Assembly: GCA_963682055.1 (NCBI GenBank)
Contig: OY821740.1
Span: 12,424,814 to 12,488,813 of the forward strand
Length of the DNA: 64,000 nt
DNA from: Primula veris
Lineage: Eukaryota > Streptophyta > Magnoliopsida > Ericales > Primulaceae
Direction: 5' to 3'
In this document: positions 44,228-54,980 of the stretch, piece after piece
How the letters are laid out: each line of letters starts with the position of its first letter
Position numbering within the stretch: position 1 is the stretch's first letter
Position numbers and translations under genes: made by a program
Notes under the pieces: generated by a model
Database searches by the model: none
Told to the model about the DNA's origin: nothing
What the model saw: the letters and a program-made list of their open reading frames with translations, nothing else

Positions 44228-47200
44228 TCAATTAGATCCATAGTGACATACCCCTATATCACTTCTCAAAGATTCAAATTTATTAGTATCAAGGGGTTTT
44301 GTGAAAATATCAGCTAATTGTTTTTCAGTTGAAACATGTTCTAAAATTAAGCTTTTTCCTTCAACTAGTTCTCTGATAAAATGATGCCTTAGGTCTATGT
44401 GTTTAGTTCTGGAATGTTGAACTGGATTCTTTGCTAAATCTATAGCGCTTTTGTTATCACAAAATAAAGTTAATATTTCTTGCTTAACATTATAATCATT
44501 TAGCATCTGTTTCATCCAAATAAGTTGAGTACATCCACTTCCTGCTGCAATATATTCTGCCTCAGCAGTAGATAAAGAAATGCAATTTTGCTTTTTACTA
44601 AACCATGAAACAAGGTTGTTTCCAAAATAAAAACAACCACCAGAAGTACTCTTTCTATCATCTATGTTTCCTGCCCAATCTGCATCACAGTAGCCACTTA
44701 AGAAATGGTTTGTATCTTTAGAATACCATAGGCCTAGGTGAATTGTTCCTTTTACATACCTTAAAATTCTTTTAACAGCTAGAAGATGAGGTTCTAAAAG
44801 ATTTGCCTGATACCTGGCACAAACTCCTACACTTAAGCAAAGGTCTGGTCTACTAGCAGTTAAATAAAGCAAACTACCAATCATGGATCTGTAAAGACTA
44901 GGACAGACACTTTTACCTTTATCATTTTTAGACAGTTTAAGAGTGGTACTCATAGGGGTTCTCTTCTCTTTACTCTCACTCAGACCAAACTTCTTAACAA
45001 GATTGTCTGCATACTTACTTTGACATAGAAAAATGCCTTTCTTGGTCTGTTTAACTTGCAATCCTAGAAAGTAAGTTAATTCACCTCCACCAATCATTTC
45101 AAATTCATTCTTCATATCAGAAATGAATTCTTCTATTCTTTTATTGGAAGTAGATCAAAAAACAATGTCATCAACATAGATTTGAGCAATTATTATGTCT
45201 TTGTGGTTTTCTTAGTAAACAGAGTTTTATCAACTCCCCCTCTGTTAAAACCTTTTTCAATCAAGAACTTGGTTAATCTATCATACCAAGCTCTAGGAGC
45301 TTGCTTTAAACCATACAAGGCCTTTTTCAGCAAATAAACATGTTCAGGAAAGTTAGGATCTTCAAATCCCTTAGGTTGACAGACATAAATTTTTTCATTA
45401 ATCACACCATTAAGAAAAGCACTCTTTATGTCAAGTTGAAACAGTTTAAAATCATACAGACATGCAAGAGAGAGTAACATTCTAATGGATTCAATTCTAG
45501 CAACAGGAGCAAAGGTTTCATCAAAATCAATTCCCTCAATTTGTGTATAACCCTGAGCTACCAATCTTGCTTTATTCCTGATAATCACTCCATCCTCATC
45601 ACTTTTATTTCTAAAGATCCATTTAGTCCCTATAACATTTTTATTAGAAGGTCTGGGTACTAAAGTCCATACATCATTTCTCTCGAATTGGGACAGTTCA
45701 TCTTGCATAGCTAATATCCATTCACTATCTTCTAAAGCTTCTTTTATATTTTTAGGTTCTAACTGAGAAATATAACAAGCAAAGTGAACAACATTATTTC
45801 TTTTACCTCTGATTTTCATACCTGAAGCTACTTCTCCTATGACATTATCAAGAGAATGATTTTTCTGAGTCCTTACATAGCGAGGCTTGCTAGTTGACTG
45901 AACATGAGAGCTTTCTTCTTCTTCTTCAGACTCAGCTGCATTCTGGGTTTCAACCTCGGTTTCAACCTCAGTTGCAACTGGACTTCCAACCACTGTTGGA
46001 CTGATGATTTGCTGGCTTTCTTCAGTCTCTTTTCCTGTCATATCTGACTCTTCATCATCACATGTAGTCTCATTCACATCTTTTAAGTCACCAAATAACA
46101 CATTATAAGATTCCATAACACAGTTTGTTCTTTGATTAAAGACTCTAAAAGCTACTATTCTAAGCATAACCAAGAAAGATCCCTTTATCACTTTTAGAGT
46201 CAAATTTACCAAGATGCTCTCTATCTCTGAGAATGTAACAAACACACCCAAAGACTTGAAAATACTTAACATTGGGTTTCCTACCTTTCCATATTTCATA
46301 AGTTGTCATGGAAGTGTCTTTAGTAATGTAAACTCTATTAACTATATGACAGGCAGTGTTAACAGCTTCAGCCCAAAATCTGTTGGCAAGTTTCTTAGAG
46401 TTAAGCATGACTCTAGCCATTTCCTGAATGGTTCTATTTTTTCTTTCAACTATGCCATTTTGCTGTGGAGTCTTAGGAGCAGAGAATTCATGACTAATAC
46501 CTAAGGAGTTGCAAAATTCTCTAAACTTACTGTGCACAGAATTTTAAAGAGATCAAAAGTTTCAGATTTATCCTTTAAGAAAACTACCCAAGAGTATCTA
46601 GAGAAATCATCTACAACTACCAGAATGTACTTTTTGCCACCTATACTAGCAGTTTGCATAGGACCCATTAGGTCAATATGAAGTAGTTCTAGGACTCTCT
46701 TAGTCTAGATTTGACTTGTATTTTTGTGAATACTCTTTGTTTGTTTGCCAACTGCACAGTCACCACAGATACTTTGAGTTTTAGCACTAAGTTTAGTAAT
46801 ACCTCTTATCAATTCTTCTTTAACCAGCTTATCTAAAGTCTTGTAGTTCACATGACCCAGCCTTTTATGCCAAATATCAACATTATTAGTGATAGCTTGA
46901 TTACACCTATTCTTAGGCAATTCTTTTTCAGCTTTTTCAAAAACATAGCAGCTGTTTGTTGATCTAACACCAGTCATGACTAAATCATTGTTAAGATCAG
47001 TAATTAGACACCTATCTTTGTTGAATTTAACAATCATCTTGTTGTCACATAGTTGACTAATACTAATAAGATTAGCTTTTAGACCATCTACAAGAAAGAC
47101 ATCATCAATATTAGGCATTCCAGGTTTGTTTAATGTACCTTTACCAACAATTTTACATGTATCTCCACCTCCAAAAACAGCAGTGTTTCCTATAAGATTA

Positions 47201-49142
47201 ATGACATTTTTTAGGAAACCTGCAGTACCTGTCATGTGCTTAAAGCAACCACTATCAAAATACCAATCATTAGAAGTAACAGCATTTAAAGAGGTAATCA
47301 CAGCTTTGTTATTAGCAATTAAGGTAGATTTTTCTTTAACTCTCCAGACCCAGTTCAATTTTTTATTGATAGAAGCCAACCAGTTTTTTGAGAAATGTAC
47401 TTTCTGTTCCTTTTAACAAAACACTGGATTTTTAAATGACCAGGTTTCTTACAAAAATTACACAGTTTCAACCTAAAGTTAGTTTTATCTCTAAAGCTAT
47501 TCAGTTTATTCCTGGTTGCAACTTTGGTTGTAACTGAGCTTCTAACCTTTTTCTCAAAAACATGAGTTTTATTCCTGGTTGCAACTGAGCTTCTAACCTT
47601 ACTGTCAAAATCCTGAGTTTCAGCTTTACCAACAGCTTTGATAAAGGTAGTTTTTCCTGTATTTTCACAACCATAGTAACCTAAACCACTGTTATCTTTA
47701 GACCCTCTAGAATAGGACAGCATGTCATCTAATTTCTCTGAAGCAGAAACATTCAGCAGTTTTATTTTCTTTTTAGTTTCAGTAAGTTCAGCCAGTTGTA
47801 TGTTAAGCTTCTCAGTAAGACTTATAACCTCATCTTTTAGATTACCATTAAGTTTGTTCAAGATCAAGTTTTTCTTACTCAGACATTGATACTTTCCAAA
47901 GAGAACAAGATATTGTTGAGTAATGTTTTCATCAGAAGGTTCTTCCTCATCACTACTATAGGTTTTAAGAGTAGTTGTACCTATGGTTGAATTAGACTCA
48001 CAGTCACTTTCATAAGTAGGTTCTTTTTCAGTGATTATTCCCATAAAATTAACAAAATTAGAGTCATCCTCTTCATCACTGTTGCTCTCTGAATCACTAT
48101 CACTATGAGTGGTTATATAAGCATTTTTGTTTCTTTTTAAAGTATTTGCACACTCAGCCTGAATGTGACCAAAACCTCTACATTCTCTACACTGAATCTC
48201 TCTAGGCTTGTAATCTTTGTTATCCTTCTCTTTTGGATTCCACTTTCCTGTAGAGTTATTATTCAACCTAGATTCTGTCTTAAATTGGTTATCCCTTTTT
48301 TGAAAGTTTTTGGATGTTCCAGTATCATCCTGTTTTTTCTTGTAAAACTTTTTGTAAATCTTTTTAGCAAAGAAGGCTAGTTGTTCTTCATCACTCATTT
48401 GTTCACAGACCTTAGGCTCAGATTTCTTAGCTTGAAAGGCTATTCCCTTTTCTGGTCTCTTATGTTTGAAGAATTTTAGCTCATGAGTGCTTAGATTTCC
48501 TATAAGTTCTTCAAGTTTAAGATCATCTAAGTCTGTTGATTCTTCAATGGCTGTAACCTTAATTTCAAACCTTTCTGGAAGTGACCTTAGAGTTTTCTTA
48601 ACAAGTTTAGCATCACTGTATTTTTCACCTAAGGTTCCAGCTTGATGGGCAATATGGCAAATTCTACCATTAAATTGTTCAATGGTTTCATCTTCCTCCA
48701 TTCTTAGATTTTCAAATTGAGTAGTTAACTGTTGGAGTTTGAAAGCTTTTACTTTAACAGTTCATTCAAAAGTGACTTGCAAAATATCTCATGCCTCTTT
48801 GGCAATTTCACAGTGAGAGATATACCTGAACACACTGAGAGTTACACCAGCAAATATCAAGTTTATGGCAGTTGAGTTTGCACTTGATTTTCTGTCTTCA
48901 TCAGCAGACCATTTGTCTTCAGGTATATAAACTAGTTCACCTTCACCATCAATGGCAGTTGGAGCCTCCCATCCATACATCACAGTTTTCCATGCATGTT
49001 CATTTTGCTGTTTAATGAATGACCTCATTCTGATTTTCCATACTCCATAGTTCACTCCTCCTTCAAGCAATGGTGGTTTGTTGAAATTCCTATCCGCTGT
49101 TCTAGTTGCAGTTTTGCAGTTAGGTTCCAAGTGAGGTTGCAA
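44228..49142 (-). pseudogene. Copia gag-pol polyprotein, multiply disrupted
   Basis: Parts in minus-strand order are: gag with the UBN2-type region (GGVNYGVWKIRMRSF at about 49070) and a zinc knuckle CRECRGFGHIQAEC (about 48200); protease with WYFDSGCFKHMTG (about 47270); integrase with HKRLGHVNY, VVVDDFS and QQNGIVERKNR; reverse transcriptase with KARLVAQGYTQ, LDIKSAFLNG and YVDD (about 45170); RNase H with ADWAGN and STAEAEYIA. Stops include two TGA in gag (48777 and 48747 areas), TAG before integrase (46705) and TGA after YVDD. Frameshifts lie near 47390, 46535 and 46165. The first frame has no ATG and begins inside the LTR, so the leader and primer site are lost. Confidence 0.92.
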
Positions 49143-50224
49143 CCACAGTTAGAACCAAGTGTTATAATGGACAGAACTGTGAAAAGTTAAATGTACTTAA
49201 AATAAATCACACGCACATTTAACAACGGAGTTCACCTAACTAGGCTACGTCTCCGGGGCACTTGCCCAGATTATGATATTATAAAAGCTTACAATATAGG
49301 ATTCAAGTCTTAATGAAAAACTCTTAGACTCCCTCTAGGTTTTTCTGCCTATCTCTATATTGCTCCTACTCTATAACTATCACTTATAAATCAATGGCAT
49401 CCCACCATTATTTTCTTTTAAAAGCTCACGTGTATTCTCTCAAGAATGGGTTCTTTATAATTTAGAACACACACCTTTTTACAAGCTAAGTTATAAACTA
49501 TTTATATAAGTAAAACAATCTTCTTGCTTGAATCTTTTATGATTGCTTTGACTTGTTTGATTGGCTTCAATATTTCCATGTATGAGCAAACTCTTCAGCG
49601 TGGATTGACTTCAATCATCATTGGTAATTCTTGTTTAATAACAAGCTTGATAATAGGAGTTAGTCTTTTCTTTTAACTAGGAAACATATAAAGATAATAT
49701 CTTTTAGAGATAATATCTTTTCATATACATATGAAACACTTAACTCCATATTACATTCAATCTTAAACATATCATACTAAATTGATGAGGAACAAATATT
49801 GACACAAGTGATAAGGATTTGCATAGAGATATAGAATTATCTATGTAAAGGAAACATAACTAATCTCTTTATGTCTTTTAGGAAATCTTTCCTTACCACT
49901 TTGACATTCTCAGTATAAACGCATATTAAACCTGTTAAGATCATTTGAGAATATATCCTGCATACTTTAAAACAAATAATTATTATTAAATAATAGTTAT
50001 GCAGATTAACAGAACTAGACAGAATTCTGCTGAACAGCAGGTTGGAACTGAGGTTGCAACATTGCTTGAAACCTAATACTACTGTCTTAGTAGGTTGTAA
50101 CTGAGGTTGCAACATTGTTTGAAACCTAACAACACCTGTCTTAGTTCATAATAAACAGATAGGATTATTTAGTGAAAACCATTAGACAACAAATAGAATT
50201 TAGACCAGAAATCTGGTCCTATCA
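49082..50224 (-). repeat. 5' LTR of the Sirevirus-like element (1143 bp)
   Basis: On the minus strand it starts TGATAGGACCAGATTTCTGG at 50224 and ends GGAATTTCA at 49082. It contains several GTTGCAAC motifs near both ends. The gag frame follows the last base directly, with no primer binding site. AAAGA follows on the plus strand at 50225. Confidence 0.88.
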
Positions 50225-50477
50225 AAAGACACCACCACGCCAACCACTAATTATATACACACGTCCATCTAAAGTCATCCACACGAACCCTAATGATTTC
50301 ATGGCATTAGTGCAAAAGCTCACTGGGCTTTCTTGACCCAGTGAAATCCCTAACCCTACCCCGAAGAAGGAACCCAATGAAGGTACACATTGTCCTGATG
50401 ATCTCACCAAAGATAGTCCAAAAGCGGCTAATAGGGATAACATGGAATCGTTGATGGTCATGGAAGATAGTTTCTAG
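50225..50477 (+). pseudogene. VQ-motif protein gene, 3' part
   Basis: In frame with 36466-36568 after removal of the retrotransposon, this part encodes PPRQPLIIYTRPSKV, then VIHTNPNDFMALVQKLTG, a perfect FxxxVQxLTG-class VQ motif. VQ proteins are plant cofactors that bind WRKY transcription factors and act in defence and growth. A TGA at 50334-50336 follows directly, then the frame goes on (PTPKKEPNEG) to TAG at 50475-50477. Further homologous C-terminal sequence may continue in another frame to about 50710. Missing start, nonsense codon and the 13.7-kb insertion make it a pseudogene in this haplotype. Confidence 0.8.
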
Positions 50478-50955
50478 TGTGACTTTAGATGAAGTTCATA
50501 CTAATTCTTCATTTTTACATACCCCATTTTTTGATTCAAATATTAACCATTGCTTTGACAATCAATGTTTATTCCAAATAATTATTTATGCTCGTCTAAT
50601 CCATTTTCAAACAACTACAACGATCCCATGCATGTTGCTTATGCCAACCAGGAGAAGCACAATCTCGTCGACGACTAGTTTGGAGGCTTTGAAAGACATG
50701 CGTGACTTTTAAATTTGAAAAGAAGATTTGTGGCATTCATATCTTGCTTCCTTTCTGCCTTAATTCTAAATTTCTAATCTATAAATTCATTTTGTCTTGG
50801 TATAAATTTCTTTTTTCTGGAGTTTGGATATTCTAATACTCGTAATCGTGGCTCACGTGTTGCGTGTGCGATGCGTAGTACGATTAAAATATAAGAAATA
50901 AGTATAGTTCTGATATAAATATGTGGAGAATAAAAATAAATATAGAAGAGTAGAA
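50478..50955. other. Downstream flank of the VQ pseudogene
   Basis: Positions 50479-50712 hold an open frame (TLDEVHTNSSFLHTPFFDS) that could be the shifted C-terminus of the VQ protein. The rest is AT-rich with no recognised feature. Confidence 0.4.
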
Positions 50956-52273
50956 TGTTATTTCGTACACGGAAACCAGATTAATAATAAATAAAGGACT
51001 AAACAAGAATTAAACAAAACCAGTGTAATCTTTATTAATTTCCAAATGGAATACAATAAACTGATTACAACATGTAGGTACTGAAAAGTAATTAAAACAA
51101 ACGTTATCAGATTATTAAAAGAAACTGCCGGACTGGAAAGTATAAACTTAACAGCCGGACTGTTCTGTTTTAAATTGAAACTACAGGACTGAATTGAAAC
51201 TATTCTAATTACAGAATTAAATTACAGAATAGTAATTACAGCAAAAAACAGAACTTTAAAGTAATTACAGAATAGTACAAACAGAATAGAAAAGCTACAG
51301 CTAAGTACAGCAAATTAAAATACTGGACAGAATTGAAAAAACTGGACAGAATTGAAAAACTGGACAGAATTGAAAAAACTGGACAGAATTAAAAATAAAA
51401 CAAGACGAGGCTACTGTTAACAGTATGCCCTTAACCGATATTCGCCAAACCACCTTAAGGTTTATGGTTGCATTGGCGCTTCGATCCCAAGGTACAACGT
51501 CTCTCGGAAGACTCGCCGGAAACTGGCGACGAGTCTAGGTCGAGCTTTTAGTGGGTGGTTCTCTCTGGTTCTAATATGCTATGAGGAAAAATATATGCTG
51601 CTTTAGAGAGAAGATAGACTGATTTTGAATGTATGAAATGTGAGGGGATGGCTGGCTCTTTATAGAGGAATTCTGAAACCGTAGAATTAATTGGTCATTT
51701 AATTCTGAGAGTTACACCCCCCGAATCCGCCTCCATTACTGCTGGAGTTTCAACCTTTCTGGAACTCTAGGGACTGCTCTTGCAAATATGAAAAAGTCCC
51801 TTTTCAGTTTAGTACAAGACCCAAGACCCAAGACCCAAGACCCAAATCCCACATCCCGAGACCCGAGCGAGCGCGCGCGTGTGTGGTACACACTAACCCA
51901 CTCATGGGTATGTGGACTTTATTAGTTTACCAACTACATGGGATGAACTTGTATATATAGAGTATAAATCAACCTTGATTTTCCAATGTGGGATAACCCT
52001 CATGGTTATTCCCACTCTCTACTTCATTTTCCAAATTTCGGTTTTTCCCTCTTTCGAGTACCAACATTCGAGTCCAATTATCATTCACACCATTCCTCCG
52101 AATAGGTCATGCGATATACCGTTGCGAAGCTCGTCGCACGAGCTATCCAAACGCATAGAGTATGACCTCAGAAAAACTGAGGAGTCGTATTAAAATTTGA
52201 CTCAAAGATGATCCCTGACCATTTTGGAAAACCATGTCTAAAACATGTTTTTTTTTCCTTTCTTTTTCCAACA
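50956..52273 (-). mobile_element. Solo LTR (1318 bp) with perfect 5-bp target duplication
   Basis: The plus strand starts TGTTATTTCG and ends TTTTTCCAACA. TAGAA lies directly outside both ends (50951-50955 and 52274-52278). A TATA-like CTATAAAGAGCC near 51665 reads on the minus strand, so the LTR probably points left. Inside are an ACTGGACAGAATTGAAAAA array (about 51322-51395) and four AGACCCA units (51823-51855). No internal domain remains, as expected after recombination between two LTRs. The family is not identified. Confidence 0.85.
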
Positions 52274-52278
52274 TAGAA

Positions 52279-53309
52279 TACTTAAAATAATTTTGAATTG
52301 TTAAAAGATGGATAAAAGTGTTAATTAGTTTTTTAATTTTCTATTATTTATGAGAGTAGAATTACGGTAATTAATAAAAAAGTATAACGGTAATTTTGGA
52401 AAAAAAAATAATAATTTGATAGACTCAACAAACGTTGGGTTGACTTATTATAATAGAACCATGAACTTCTTACAAATGAGACACTATTCCATCACGTTTT
52501 AGTGCTTTCCTATTCTAACTTCCACGTAATTTATCTCGCTTATTGTAATACTAGAAGTTTTCATCAACTTTTAGCTTAAGTTGATATTAAATCGTGTTTT
52601 CTCACAGTCAATATCCTAAGGAAAATTATACTTCGGCCCAGGGGAGGAGCTAGGGGATGGTAGGGCCTACGGCCCCTCCATATTTTTAAAAAACTTTTTT
52701 TTACAGCGTATTTTTTTAACAAAAAATAACTATTTAACCCTGCATATTGAAAATTTAAAATCCATCCCCCATTAATTCTGGTTCCACCTCGGCCATCACT
52801 TAGTCACTTGATTAGCAGTAAGTATATTTCCAACGTTACATTTCATGGTTTGATCATTATTCTACAATCAATTAGTTTGATCCCCAATTTTGTCGTGTCC
52901 AAAGATTAATTTGCTGATTTTGGTTAAGAAACTCACAACATGCATATTATTGTGAGTTTAAATATAAAGTGAAGTGTGTACTAGAAGGGAAATGTGTGAT
53001 GTTTGTTATACAAAAGAGCCTTTTCCATCGCTAAATGAAAAACATTATGCCATTTTCACATCAAATGCCGTAAGATAGTAAAGTGATTGGAGCAAGTTAA
53101 ATTTAATATTTCCTTACATATCTCAAGTGTAAATAAGCAATGCACATGTTATACACCCATATTTATGTCTTTTTTTTTTCACCTTTAAACTCATAGTAAC
53201 TTAATAAAAATGTCAAAATGTAAGGTTATCATTCTATATTTCTATATACTAAAAGACTGAATAAATGACTATGTACTAACATTAGTCACTAACAATAATT
53301 GGCAATAAC
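52279..53309. other. Intergenic stretch, no gene recognised
   Basis: Mostly AT-rich. A short GC-rich patch at about 52640-52680 (GGGGAGGAGCTAGGGGATGG) resembles a scattered plant repeat, but its ends cannot be set. Confidence 0.5.
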
Positions 53310-53740
53310 TGTTCCTTCACGAGAGGGCAGCTCGGGTTCTCTTGCCTCTCGAGGGGCCCTGGACGCAAGATAAGCACGAGAAGAAACTACCAATTAATCA
53401 CATGGAAGAATATATCATCTTGACGAAAGAAAACTTTTAATTTACGACGAGTATATCTGATAAAGAGATGTACTTAACCAATTATATTTGCATTATCCAA
53501 TCAAGGAAACACAATATCAGTAAGGATCCTTAATGTAAGAGAAGACCTGACGTTAAGCTTCTCGGCATGGTATTCCTCCAAAAGCATTTTTAGCCTAAGA
53601 CGAGGGAAGGGAGCCTTGCCTCTCGTCTGCTCTCAAGACGAAAGGTTTCGCCCTTCGCAAGATCCCCTTTACAAGGAGCAGCGCCTCTTGCCCCCGCGAG
53701 AAGCAGAGGAGCCAGCTTGATGGTCATATGTATATATATA
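53310..53740. other. Unassigned repeat-like stretch rich in CTCG/CGAG
   Basis: This patch has a much higher GC content than its surroundings, with repeated CGAGAGG and CCTCTCG words. It resembles part of an LTR, but no ends, primer site or coding frame are visible. Confidence 0.35.
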
Positions 53741-53800
53741 GGACCATGCTACTACCATCAGGACCATGCTACTACCATCAGGACCATGCTACTACCATCA
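53741..53800. repeat. Perfect tandem repeat, 3 x 20 bp
   Basis: Three identical copies of the unit starting GGACCATGCTACTACC. The identity suggests a recent slippage or duplication. Confidence 0.95.
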
Positions 53801-54327
53801 AAGTTTTAATAAATGTATTCTATTTCAAAAAAAAAAAAAAAATGTAGTCAGTTTTCGATATATTTAACAATTCTGAGCCTTTAAAGTATGTCTCCAAATT
53901 TTAGGTTATCTTTACAATCTAGTTTCGTCCATTACAATTGTATCATCTGTAAAAATAATTTATGCAACAAGGTACTTCAATCTGAATATAACTACTAAGA
54001 TCAATCACAACTGTAGCAAACAAAAAAAAGTTTAAAGAGATCGTTCGTGTACGTAGTAACATGCAAACTATATGTCCTTGCAACAATATATCTTAATTAA
54101 TTCTTATCGGGTTATTTGGAATTTACTTGTTTTACCAAATAATACGATTGTATATTTTATCTGTGCTAATCATCATATCACATGTTACGATTAAAAAGAT
54201 ACTTATCAGTGTTGAAAACTATATTGATCGCGTGCATGCTAAAAGATCTCTCTCTGTATACATATATATATTATATTTCATTCTCACCACTGTAAAACCC
54301 TAATTCTCTCTCTCTCTCTCCTCCATA

Positions 54328-54939
54328 ATGACCTTTCTACCAGCACATATTCGTTATCTTCTCCATTCTCTCAATCGTTCCAACTCCCAAACTCTCTTTC
54401 AAGACCTCTCTACGGTACTATCTCTATCTCTCTCTCTAGATATATATATATATATATATAAGGGATATATACCTGTTTTAAAAAGTTCGCTTCGTAGTGA
54501 GAAATCTCAATTCAAAACTTACTCTTTTTACGCTTTAGTGTAGCTCTTGCAGAAACACTTTAGCTATGTTTTCGCTTTTTAAAACACTATATATATCAAA
54601 TGCATCCATTGGTCGAACCAGAAACATATTAATATCATGCAGGGTGTTGAAAAACTAAATTTGTATGTTACTCTTTGCTAAAATACATGGTAAAAGTCTG
54701 TACTAATGTCCCAGTTACTAGTTCCTCCCGTATGCATTATCCTTGGAATCGAGTATTTTCCACATAAAGGGAGCTAGAAACTATAGGATTATTTTATTTT
54801 ATTTTTACAGTTTTTACTTTTTACTTTCTAGCAACTTCTGACTAAACACTTTTAAGGGAAATGGAAGGCCGGGATGAATTATGCAAGTTACGACTATTTG
54901 GGGTTGGGGATATTGGTTCATATATACTCCAAACCAGAC

Positions 54940-54980
<41 letters not shown>

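Larger units (their letters stand above)
36569..50224 (-). mobile_element. Sirevirus-like Ty1-copia element (13.66 kb) with nested LINE
   Basis: The element is bounded by related LTRs (36569-37051 and 49082-50224) and by a perfect 5-bp target duplication AAAGA (36564-36568 and 50225-50229). In minus-strand order it has gag, protease, integrase, reverse transcriptase, RNase H (49142-44228), a nested L1 LINE (about 43775-39683), an extra ORF (38772-37475), purine tracts and the 3' LTR. An extra ORF between RNase H and the LTR, and several purine-tract-like motifs (37052, 37191, 37444), are features reported for Sireviruses. Many stops and frameshifts show it is dead. It interrupts a VQ-motif gene. 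Confidence 0.88.
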
